From: Termitomyces sp. T153
Lineage: Eukaryota; Basidiomycota; Agaricomycetes; Agaricales; Lyophyllaceae
NCBI GenBank assembly: GCA_018296165.2
Contig: JACKQL020000034.1
Coordinates: forward strand, 525,426-589,425
DNA length: 64,000 nt
Direction of reading: 5' to 3'
Part shown: in pieces, positions 46,177 to 56,823 of the stretch
Layout of the letters: each line of letters starts with the position of its first letter
Numbering within the stretch: position 1 is the stretch's first letter
Program-made: the position numbers and the translations under genes
The notes under the pieces: model-generated
Told to the model about the DNA's origin: nothing
Database searches by the model: none
Seen by the model: the letters and a program-made list of their open reading frames with translations, nothing else

Positions 46177-47026
46177 TGTCCCTCATGTCCACTGATAACT
46201 GTCCACTGGCAGAAGTCAAGGTCACCAAACTAAAAGACTGCCCAATGCTCATGCCAGGCCAAGTCAACATCGAGAAGTTCCAAGAATGGTCAAACCATGT
46301 CATCAGTTCCTTAAACACTCTAAGAAGAAGCCCAAAGAGATCATGAGATACGTTGCAGACAGCATGCTGGAGCTGAGGTTTGTCAAATGGTACCATGTGA
46401 GTCAAAAGCAAATTGATGCCCTCTCTCTGGACAAACACCTGACAGAATTTGCCAAGTATGCACTGTCCTGCAAGTGGGAGCATGGAGTGCAAAATACAAT
46501 TCTGTCATCAAAACAAGGGACCAAGCTGTTTTCAGACTGGGAAATTGAGCTTGAGAAGTTGAACTTGCTCCTCAGCAATACCAAATCTTTGTGTGCACTC
46601 TCTAACATAGCCCTGCAGGCCCAACCCAAGGCCAACATGAACTTGGACCTCTGTGCTAAGCTCAACAACTCAAACGTCATTGCCACCTCCTTTGTAGACT
46701 GGGTTTGCAAAATCACAGAGCTGGACAAAGACCTAGGGGAAGAGAATGCATGTGCTCAATGCCTTATTGAGGGAAAATTAGTGGAGGCAATGTACGAGTC
46801 CCTGTTGGCTTGGATGCCCAGCCTCCTTGACATGTCAATCCAACTGGACCAGCCACAGAGAGGCACATCATCCTGGAAGATCCTGCTCCCTGTTCTCTTC
46901 ATCTGTTCAGCACAACATCAAAAAGTCTGCACCTCCGGAAAATATACCTTCTCAGCGGTAATCATTTTTTGCCCTCATGCTCCTGGACAGGTTGTTTTGG
47001 ATGATGAAGTCGAGGTACCAGGGTAG
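46177..47026 (+). pseudogene. Retrotransposon gag-like protein fragment
   Basis: The first part (46,177-46,300) reads 'KVTKLKDCPMLMPGQV...FQEWSNH'. After a frameshift near 46,300 an open frame runs to 47,026. Its conserved spots are 'FAKYALSCKWEHGVQNTILSSKQG' (seen as a pattern), 'LFSDWEIELEKLNLLL' and 'SFVDWVCKITELDKDL'. This is the layout of gag-like domains found in many mushroom genomes next to retroelements. CpG is absent in the first two thirds and returns after about 46,670 within the same frame. Confidence 0.6.
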
Positions 47027-47996
47027 GCGACAGTAGACATTACTGAAATTGGAAGTCCGCAGGAGGAGGCACGGGATGAATGCGGAACGCGTTTCATGAC
47101 ACGTCTGTCGAGATCACATGTCCTTACCTATCTCTCTCTTGAACTACGACCTAGAACTATAATCTACTTGCGACGCGAGGTTCCCATCGTAGATTTAGTG
47201 TACCGAATGTATTGGATGATCATTCCATCTCGAGTACCTTACAGATCATCCATTATGCAATTGTTCTTTATAGATGTAACCGGACGTCGAAATGAAATGA
47301 CTCAGATAGTAGCACGCGTTAATTGTTCTTGTTATTATCAATGGCTCTGTACATTGTGTGATCGATCGGAATGAGGATCTTCAATTGCCTTGAGGCTGAT
47401 ATCGTCTCGACACTGCCTCTATCGATTGAGCTAAGTTGCTTCGATACTCTCCATTCCTTGTGGTTGTAAGGGTTCTATGCATTGTAAGGCCCAGATGGTC
47501 ATGATTCAAGTTATTTCGACTCCTCATGCTAATCCCTTTTTGATTGTGCCGATCTGTAAAAATGCAGGGCGAGTCAGGGTTCGGCGCTGGCTTTGAATCT
47601 AAGTTCTTCCGTGTACCTGAACGTCCCTCCTTGTACCTCCAAAAGCCCAAGGGTTTGCCAGGTCTGCCCTCGTCTGCTTGGCAACAAGATTTTACAGGGA
47701 ATGGACCCCTTGTCTCGAAAGTACAGATGTTCAGCTTCTTTCTCTGTTTTAGAAGTTAACTGTTACCAGTTGGTATAGAACTCCAAGGCAATGGTCAATC
47801 GAGGCCGATGTGCCCCATTGATCACAATCATTGGCCATATCCTAATTATAGAAAGGATTGAACTTCAATCGGCCGCACTCTTTCAGCGTGGGGCGATGGC
47901 CAGCGGCAAAGTATGTATAAAATAAAAACAAAGACTGATCTAGTGGCCCTTTTTAGTTTTGAACCCTGGCTGCTTTCTTCAACTTAGTTCCCCCTC
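47027..47996. other. Intergenic, no gene seen
   Basis: CpG content is normal here. Frames at 47,096-47,374 and 47,381-47,650 show no recognisable domain or splice pattern. The last 80 bp are the promoter of the secreted-protein gene. Confidence 0.5.
47916..47923 (+). promoter_or_regulatory. TATA box of the secreted-protein gene
   Basis: TATAAAAT lies 81 bp before the ATG at 47,997, with a CT-rich stretch between ('CTTTCTTCAACTT') typical of a fungal transcription start. Confidence 0.55.
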
Positions 47997-49353
47997 ATGT
48001 TGCTCTCGAAAAGTTGCTTCGTTGTTACCGCCCTCGCCGTCCTCGCATCCCCTGCAGTCTGCGGCCCTACGGAGACCAATGCGCAACGTATGGCGCGTGG
48101 ACTCCCTCCCTTGCCCCCAAGGTTCAAATGGACTGTTCCCGGCAGAAGGAATAATGGACCACCAACACCTGCCGGGGGTATGTACTGCTTGACAGGTCCT
48201 GTCATGAGCCTTATTGTAGTCTTTCAAGGTTGGTATCCCAAGCCATCGACAAAGCCTCCTCCGCCACCGCCCTCCACTCCGTAAGGCCTTGAAATCATCA
48301 AGTCTGAGCCACTGTTCCCTGATCATACCATCGTTATAGATACTCGGGTTGTCTTGAGGTTCGCGATGATCAAGGCAACGCTCTCGGTCATGTTAAGAAC
48401 ACGAATACTTCTTCCCCGATGTGTGCAATCCTTCTTGTCCAGTTTTTCGATGGATCTAATGGTGTCTATCTTTTTTCAGAGGTGGCTTGAGCTTGTCGAA
48501 AGGCGATGGTGATCTCAAAGTCAGCTTCAACGTACCTCAGCCTAGCGTACCGTTCGACGTCCTGGCTACCGTCAGTAGTAGCTTGATGTTATTCTTGATG
48601 CATGCCTGATTGTGAAACTTTTCGTTAGAATCCTATATTCTCGGAGCCTTATTATGTTGGTGCGGCTGGCACCCTGGATATCAATTGGTTGGATCCTACG
48701 AGCAAGAAGTAAGTGTTTCCAATTCCGATTCTCATCTTATGCTGATTATTACTTATTTGAAGCACCCTTGCCTTCACCAACGTACAGCAAAGTATGACTG
48801 CTTTCATCTCAGATTTTGTATGGGATACTGACCTGGAAGATACTTTTGACAGCCCCTGCAGGATCAGTCTCCACTTTTGATTCGACACTTATGGTACAAT
48901 CTGCCATTTGGTCCTTCAATAGTGATTCCAACCGACTTACAGGTGAGATCACTTGAAACATGTTTCTTTGATCATTTAACCGTGGCCATGATACAGCACA
49001 ATACATCAACCCTGATGGAAGCTCTCCTGCAACTGTCCTTGCATATGACAGTCACGCCGTAAGTTTATGATGTGTATGATGCCTTCATCTAGAACTTACA
49101 AACTGTCGGTCATAGAACACCTTATTTTTTGTCGGAGACATTGATGACTACAACGTAGATAACAATAACTCCGCTTCGGCAGTTGTAAGTCTGAGATTCC
49201 CTGAAGCCTAAGCAGATTGATGGACTTGATTGTCAGAACCTGTTCCTTGTCGGTGCCGATGATAACGATGATCCAGGGAATGATAACGGCAGTCAAGGGA
49301 AAAACAGCAATGGCCAAGGAGATAACGACAATAGCCAAGGACACGGGCACTGA
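47997..49353 (+). CDS. Secreted protein of an uncharacterised Agaricomycete family
   Basis: The protein starts with a signal peptide ('MLLSKSCFVVTALAVLASPAVCG') followed by 'NAQRMARGLPPLPPRF', a mark of a large mushroom family of unknown role. Small exons are separated by about 50-bp introns, for example 48,179-48,229 and 48,282-48,339. The C-terminal conserved part reads 'WSFNSDSNRLTG', 'YINPDGSSPATVLAYDS' and 'FFVGDIDDYN', followed by an unusual Asn/Gly/Asp/Gln tail ending HGH and stop TGA at 49,351. Middle exon borders (48,340-48,860) are not resolved here. The protein is likely exported. No enzyme motif is seen. Confidence 0.75.
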
Positions 49354-50309
49354 GTACCGAACGCTTAACTCTCTGGACTAATTGCGACATTTGCTCCACT
49401 TTCTGACCTTTTCCGTGATCTTTCACCAAACCTTTGAGTGCTCTACGCTTTCTTTCCATTCATTTTATAAAACTTACATTATTATGGGAGTGCTTACGAT
49501 CAGACACTGTAATTAGTATTGCACGAGATGATGTTGCATCGGAGATTTCAAGCCAAAATGTCCATTAACTTAGACTAGACTAACTTCACGTTTTGGCTTC
49601 GGACATAAATCCTTTCTCTACTGAGCACGTTTCGGGTCTATCAAAATCAACCAGCTTGGATCCTCGCCTATATATGTAGCCGAGGGGTTGAAAATTTAAT
49701 GGCGGCAGATGCGTAATTTCAGATATCTTCTCTAGAGTACTGAGAGTATAGGAAGGAAGCCACCCCTGGCAGATCGAACGCATCGATTGATATTGGCCCT
49801 TATCGGCCTCATTACTTAGCATACGTGAGGATAAATATGTCCTTATTAAAAGCATAAGCGCTGTATGATCAGACTGATATCGGCCAAATAAATTTCGATT
49901 TCTACAGGGTACTAGTATCTCGGTTGACATTTCAACTTTGGGGCCGCCACAGCCATAATTGAGTGGACATTGACGAGGCTTCATCTCATCACAAATCAAT
50001 CTTATCTACAGGCTTGTGCTTTGTCCTTGGCTTGCATTAAGTACACCATCATTAAGTACCAACGTGTTGTGGCGCGAACCTGACCACAAGTTTCAGATTT
50101 ACTGATATTACATCTTATCTCTCAATTTTGATAGAAAGAATCTTCGGTTACAGTCTTCACGTTCCTATCTCACTCAAGTATCCTGAAAGGCCACAGGTTA
50201 GGAAGATTGAGTCTCAGATCTACATGGCCAAAGATGACCGGGGTTGAAGAATTTTGCCCCAACTCAAATGCTTTTCTATATAAATCTAGCGAATGGTATT
50301 GAAATGAAG
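49354..50309. other. Intergenic between two convergent genes; one doubtful open frame
   Basis: It separates the secreted-protein gene (+) from the helicase (-). A 137-codon minus-strand frame (49,999-49,586) has no recognisable family and no clear splice pattern, and could be chance. No repeat is evident. Confidence 0.4.
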
Positions 50310-53086
50310 CTAGTCAGCGCTGTTACCCATTCTACGGTTCAGCGCCCCTATGTTTGCAAAAACGCTCTTTGGGACCGAGGAGACTCCACGCGCGAATGGT
50401 CGATTCGTGAAAACCTGTATTTACGATTTGGCTAAAGCATGACCTCGAAGTAAAAACACATCACATACCAACTCATCAAAGATAATTGCAGGAACCTTTT
50501 TCTCGCAGAGGACAGAACTAGGGTGTATCTTGACAATCTGGTTTTCTTGGACTGAGTGTAAGAAGAGCCGGAGTCTATCATTGACGTACCGTCTGACCGA
50601 TTGTCTGTTTGTACGAACCATCCGGTTGTAGAAAGGCAGAATTCTGAGCCAGACCAAACGCCAGACTGCGCATTACGGGATCATCTTTGTCTCCACAGGA
50701 CACTTTCCAGTCAATTTTAAGCCGATCACATGTTTGTCTGAGCTGGTTTCTGATATCTGCAGCCTCGAGGATAGTTCGCTCATTGATGAAATGCTTTCGG
50801 CACCAATCGTGTCGCACAACTTTGCTTATATTCCCTGCTGCAATCTCTTCGTAAGCCCGCACAGCGTTGAGGATGGTGAGATGGTCGCCCGCAATGTGGC
50901 GAAACTTGCATCGGGCCTCAGCTGCAAGCTCGCGTTGTTCCGTAATGTCAATGAAGAGCTTTGAAGAGGCAGAAAGAACGGATATGATCTCCAAAACTTC
51001 TGAAGTACAGCCGTTCTCCTCGGCGGCGATGATTGAGCGAGCGTGCACAGGCTCGAGAGGGAAAAGTGCCATTTTGCGACCAAGAGGCGTCAAATCTCTA
51101 GTCGGATTGATCGCATCAAGCAACCATAATGTTCGGAGGGCTGAAGCGACTGTATGCGCGTTAGCTTATAATAAGACAAAGGAGCAGATGGCTCACTGGA
51201 CTCGATATTAGGCGTGTCCATCAAATCGAGGGCTTCGAGATCCTGATCGAGACATTTGAGCTGAAGAATACTTGATGTCAAACTGCAACGCATGATTTCC
51301 GGTTCAGGGGCCAGTTCCATCTTATTGAAAGCATCTTCTGTGTATAGTCTGAAACAGACACCTGTTCCCTAAAATCCATCGTTGGAAAGAAAATTTAGGA
51401 AAATATGAGCTATAAATCACCTCACGCCCCGCACGACCAGCGCGCTGCATCGCAGATGATTTTGTTATTGCTTTTGTTAACAACGTGTCGAAGCCTAGGA
51501 GGAATCAATCTATCGTGTTGTGCCCGTATTCAAAAGCCATTACCTCCACCCGTCTTTTTCGCCAAGTATTGCTTTTCCTTGCACATGCCGGTATCAATAA
51601 CATATCTGACCCCAGGGATTGTGATAGATGTTTCTGCAATATTGGTTGATAAAATACACTTTCTCGTGTTTAGTGGCGTCGGAACGAAGACCTTGGTATT
51701 TTGGCCGGGAGCTTGAGCGGCATACATGGGACATATGAGAACCTATGGTACCACGAGGATGAAAGTGTAATTTTTGGCCACGAGAAAAGTCAATTACCTC
51801 CTTTTCATCCTTGGGCAGTTGGTTAGCAAAAAGTCGTATTGATTTTTCCAGGCTTTCTATGTCCTCCTGACCTATACCAGACGTTAGCAAATCAATTTGT
51901 CTCAAAAATTGAAGACATACCTGGAAGAAATATCAAAACATCGCCTGCAGGCTGATCTATGTGGATTTGGAAGAACGTCCGCATAGCTGAGTCTACGTAA
52001 TCCGTTTGCCCTTCAAAGGCGTGATATATTTTGACCGGATATTGTCGCCCTTTCACGTACAAAATCTTTGCGCTAAATCGGCAGACTCAGTATGAAGAAG
52101 AACCGGGACAACGAATAAGCATACTTGTCAAAGAATCGACTAAACTTTTCTGCATCCAGAGTAGCACTCATAATCACAATTCTAAGTGGGTTTAATTTGT
52201 TTGCGTTCTCCTTCCCCTTGCGATTGCCTTCTCCTAAGCGGTTCCTCTCCCTCTGTATTGTCTTAAGATTGGAGATGAGGAGGTCTGTTCGAAGTGTCCG
52301 TTCATGTGCTTCATCTACGATGACAACACTGTACTGGCTGAGCATTGGATCTGACAGGAGTTCTCGAACGATCATGCCGTCCGTCATGTATTTGATGCGA
52401 GTTTCCCGACTAAATCGTTCATCAAACCGCACAGAGTAGCCCACCAGCTCTCCAACACGCGTGTTTTTCTCCGCCGCTACACGTTCTGCGAGAGATGTCG
52501 CGGCAACTCGTCGCGGTTGCGTAACTGCAATTTTGCCTTTGCCAGCAATTCCAGATTCAAGGATATATTGCGGTACCTCTAGAGCTCAAAGGTCAGCTGA
52601 GAACGAGCAAACGCGTCAACTGAGATTACGAGTAGTTTTCCCAGACCCTGTCTCGCCGAGGAGGACCGTGACATCGTTGTTTCGTATCTCTTGTATCAGA
52701 GCGTCTCTCCCTATATAGATGTCGTGATTATGAACTAGTTGAGTTGAGAGTTATTTGAACTGACCCTTCGCTATAGGAAGCTGATTACGCTGTTCCTGTA
52801 GGTGCGCAGTGCCCTTAGGGTGACTAGGTCCTGGCGCGGAAGGATTATCACCAGAGCCAAAGGAGTGGCGTAACTTTTGCTTCTTGAGATGGTGTGCATC
52901 CTGGGAGGGCTGAATGCCATTGGGTACGGCCTTGAGAGGGGTTTTTCTTGACCTATCCTCGTCGCTCACATCGACCCAAGTGGGGGTAGAGCGAGTTTTT
53001 TTTTGTTTTAGTTTTTCGTGGATTCTGAGGTATGCAGACTTTTTCTGCTTGCCGGCCAAAAGTATGACGGTGGACGAGGCTGACAT
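50310..53086 (-). CDS. DEAH-box RNA helicase, DHX33/Dhr2-like
   Basis: The likely start is ATG 53,086 ('MSASSTVILLAGKQKKSAYL') and the stop is TAG at 50,310-50,312. Motif I 'GETGSGKTTQ' is split by an intron after 52,630. The 'TQPRRVAA' motif follows, then DEAH at 52,304-52,315, SAT ('IVIMSATLDAEKF', about 52,165), 'STNIAETSITIPG' (about 51,640) and 'QRAGRAGR' (about 51,440). The HA2 and OB-fold parts occupy about 51,120-50,420. The last intron separates 'FDEL' from 'VFTNRPFARGVSSVP' (exon 50,414-50,310). Such helicases unwind RNA in ribosome biogenesis or splicing. Size and the short N-terminus favour the Dhr2/DHX33 type over Prp2/16/22. The protein presumably acts in the nucleolus. All motifs are intact. 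Confidence 0.85.
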
Positions 53087-53288
53087 TGGAATCGTAGCGA
53101 GCACGACGGTGGAAATCAAAAATTATGTTCATTGCCGAGATCACCTCGCACTTCGGGCCGGTATTCCGTAACGACCTTGAATGTGCAAGATATCATTTGC
53201 ATAGATTTGTGAAAACATAGGATCTGATTTGCCGGTATATTACATAGTTTAGAGCATACTACCCACTGATACTAGGTCTAACTGTCCC

Positions 53289-55033
53289 TTATACAGGCCA
53301 TGATAATGAGCGAACGGCAGCAATCCACGAGGCAGTTGCGTCGGGATACTAGGGTTTCATATAAGCATCGTACTTTCAATTAATGTTAGCTTCTTGAGAA
53401 ATGAACATTACCTGCCAGACCATGACTCCACCATCTGAAAATCGCCAATTAAGCAAACATAGATCAGTCATCTGAAGGGGACCTACTCCAGCCCTGAGCT
53501 TTAGCGGTGTTGAGGCATGATGCGAGGGTCGATGTAGACATGAAACCATTGTTGGCGTCGCTGGTGGTAGCGGGCTTTCCAATAACAAGCTTAGACAGTG
53601 GGACTCCGTTTGCTCCAATTTGAAAGAGCGCGGATTCCGGCCATGTATTCGAAGAGGTAGTCAACAATCCAGAACAGGTTGTGTACTCAGATGTTCCCTC
53701 TTTTAACAACGGCATTGGCGCATTAGCAAGGACGAAAGGACCAGCCACTAGTGGTAGAATACGTACGATTGTAGAACTGAACATTATACCAGTCAATCAA
53801 ACTGCCAACTGACGAGTGGACTTTAAGATATCCACCACCAGGCCATATACTGGGAGAGAACCTTCAAAGCATGTCAGGCATTACGGAAAAGGTCACCTGT
53901 CAGATTATGATTACCATGGGGCAACGGCTAGCAAATGGCTATGAATGAGTCCGATGCATGGGTATCAAAACTCTTCACTGACGAGCGTGCGTAATAATGT
54001 AAGACCCTGAAGGGAGTTGGGCACGGAGTTGAGTAGTGAAAGAAATCAGCCAAGCCTGACAATATCATCAACCTGAAGCAATCGAGAGCCACGCCTCTTG
54101 AATTTCACCTCGGCTTTTCCGCCATCAAAAGCATTAAAGTCCTGGATAAAAATGGTGCTTGGCAGTCAAAGATTTCGACGGAAATGAAGCTTTACCTCAT
54201 AATCAACATCTACACCATCAAGATTATATTGTTTGACCCAAGCCGCGAAGGTATTTGCTGTTTCGACAGGGTCGGCACCTGTGCTTGTTGGAGCATCCGT
54301 CGCACCAAAGACGGACACAATCAATTTGATACCAGCTGCTGCATATTGAGACTTGATGGTCGTCCTTTGGGCGTCTGTAAGAGTAGTCCATTCCTCAGCC
54401 TGGAGAGCAATGATAATAATCAGATAGTTTTACGAAGACATAGCATCAAACTCGTACCTGGTCGAAAGCGCCTTCGGTGAGAAGGAAAGAAAGTGCGCTG
54501 GAACGGAGGATATCGTCGTTGATAAGTGGGGATGATAGATTGCACAGTAACTTACAAAACATTGAATCCCTAGGACATGTAGAAGAAAATGGGCTCATGA
54601 TCGCATGCTAGAGAGAATAACACTTACCGAAATTGCGGAGACGTCCGGTGGGCCGATAGCCCCAGTCCATATATCCCAGTAAAAGAAAGTGCGCTGGAAC
54701 GGAGGATATCGTCGTTGATAAGTGGGGATGATAGATTGCACAGTAACTTACAAAACATTGAATCCCTAGGACATGTAGAAGAAAATGGGCTCATGATCGC
54801 ATGCTAGAGAGAATAACACTTACCGAAATTGCGGAGACGTCCGGTGGGCCGATAGCCCCAGTCCATATATCCCAGTATATGACCCAGTGGGGAGGGACAG
54901 GTGAGGATAAAACCTCTCGGGCCTCGTTGGCAAGGGCGTCGTAATCCATCGCATAGATTGCTGTAGACACAACGCTTTGGACAGAAAACAAAGCAGAAAC
55001 AGCGAAAGTCAACAGTAATGTGAATGAGACCAT
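53289..55033 (-). CDS. GH18 chitinase, secreted, carrying a 196-bp tandem duplication
   Basis: Exons (minus strand) are 55,033-54,824, 54,569-54,556, 54,497-54,458, 54,399-54,196, 54,141-54,109, 54,055-53,983, 53,927-53,915, 53,861-53,767, 53,699-53,487, 53,434-53,412 and 53,348-53,289. They sum to 978 nt, giving 325 residues in one clean frame. The protein opens with a signal peptide ('MVSFTLLLTFAVSALFSVQS'). The GH18 catalytic motif DGVDVDYE is encoded at 54,219-54,196, with Glu at 54,196-54,198. Later blocks are 'DWYNVQFYNQG', 'KLVIGKPAT' and 'GVMVWQ'. It would cleave chitin or N-glycan chitobiose cores outside the cell or in the wall. The exact duplication of 54,486-54,681 inserts an extra copy of a 14-nt exon and neighbouring exon parts. 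The listed exon chain skips it. Confidence 0.85.
54486..54877. repeat. Exact 196-bp tandem duplication inside the chitinase gene
   Basis: Units 54,486-54,681 and 54,682-54,877 are identical base for base. Each holds the end of exon 1, intron 1, a 14-nt exon, intron 2 and the start of the next exon. 196 is not a multiple of three. Confidence 0.95.
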
Positions 55034-56818
55034 GTACAGAGACCTAAGTATTCGTGGGCTATTGAGGTGACGAGAATTGCGCCGTCGAGAAGGTTTTCCA
55101 TGCGAGGCAAGCTCTTTATACTCTGAACCACAAGAGCATCAGCATAGCACACGTACTCAGAAATTTGGACAGGTGATGGCGCGTGGACTGGTGGTCATTT
55201 GCTGTCGGAAGAATAAAAACCTCTATTGATCCAAAAGAGAAGACCAAAGATGATACGGTTGTAACACGAGAAGCAGAGAAGGCGACTGTTCCGCAAGGTT
55301 CAAGCAATGGAAGGTCCAGAGATGACAATTATGTTGTCACACGCTACAATATGTCAGGGGTTCGAGACCAAAGAGCATCTCTTTTTTCGTGTGCCATATG
55401 ATAAGAAGTCGACGAATCATTGTCGTATGGGCATCATGACTGATAGGAAGAAGGCACGGAGAAAAGTCGACATTGCGGGAAGACGGTATGAACTCTGGAT
55501 TTTCGGAGTTGTTGACCAGCCACGCTCTGCAATGAAAGACAGTATACACTATGTTTGTCAATAACTCCGAGATGGAGTAAAACATCAGTGAGTTTTCCCT
55601 GAAACAAGATAATTCCAGATACTATCTGACAGTGAAAGCGACCCTAATTGATAGCAGTGAAAAATACAGTGACAGGTGAACTTGGGATATCTGCGGTATC
55701 TGGCACATTTATATTTAGAATGAGTCACGCCACTGTCAAACTTCAAGGCTTCAGAGGTATTCAGCTGATATCCTGGAGAGGACCTACAAGTCTATGTCGT
55801 TCTTTTGAGCAGAATTACACGCTTACTTAAAATTACTGGACAAGTCTGGTTCGGGCGATTCAAGGACTCGGGGACTTCCTATAACACTGCACTGATAGTT
55901 CCTTTATGGACATCATGTTTTGCTGCAGAGGAAACTAGCTCTCCCTGCACATGACGGAACTTGAGAAAGCACTTAAAATGAAGTACACGACAAGCTGTCG
56001 CCAAAGAAAGCTAACCCGAGGGAAACCAGCGTGTCGATGGATATATGAGCGGACCCGTTATGGCAACGAAACCAGGGTCATGCATGAACCAGAGAAATTC
56101 GGAGGTATGAATATGATTCAATCTATATTATTTTCCCATTAGGTCCAGTCGAGGCTAGATCCCGTAGATCGAATGCCGAATATGAGAAAGGTCGTTTCAA
56201 ATTCCAAGGATGGTAAGACGATTATTTGCATTTATTTGTAGCCGAAGGCTTACTACACTCTTTGTACTCGTTTGTACTGTACCATCTCAAACAACTTCGG
56301 CACCTCATGTGACGCGTGACATTTTGTCGAACTAATGGTTTCGGCACAGGCCTTTTTTGGTGGCGACTAGTGGTACCAGAATTTGGCAGGGCCATGACAC
56401 ATCGGTGTTTTCAAGCTGTACAAAGGCCTATTCTGCTTGAGTGCTATACATCATTCTAAGCACAAAATATGTCATTTTTGTGCCTCCAGATGGGCTGAAA
56501 ACATAATATGATTTGAGCACTACAGTTGCGGACAACTGAAACATGACAATCTGGGTATCTCTGGAACAAGAATTGTTCTGGTGAAATCAAGACTGGATCT
56601 AAACTCAACAGATGGAATATGTTGAAAAACACCCTTCTGAAGTTTTTTCCATGACATTTCTGGACTGCCAAAATTTTGAGTGATTTTTAACACATGGTTT
56701 GATTTCTAGATTACTGGTTCTAGTTGAGGACAGCTATTGACATTATAGCATGTTGGGACACTTGACAATGCTGCTTCTGCTGCCTGACAGCCCATGCAGC
56801 TGCTTTGCCAGTGAGTCC
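55034..56818. other. Intergenic region, no gene recognised
   Basis: CpG is normal up to about 56,420 and then falls. Frames such as 55,307-55,564 and 55,951-56,142 lack any known domain. From about 56,460 the sequence looks like repeat remnants. The last 120 bp may be part of a decayed transposon frame that continues, in reverse, at 59,032-59,192. Confidence 0.45.
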
Positions 56819-56823
56819 TTTTT

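Noticed and set aside
49586..49999. 137-codon minus-strand frame as a real gene
   Set aside because: No recognised family, no introns, no promoter signs. It is kept only as a remark on the intergenic region.
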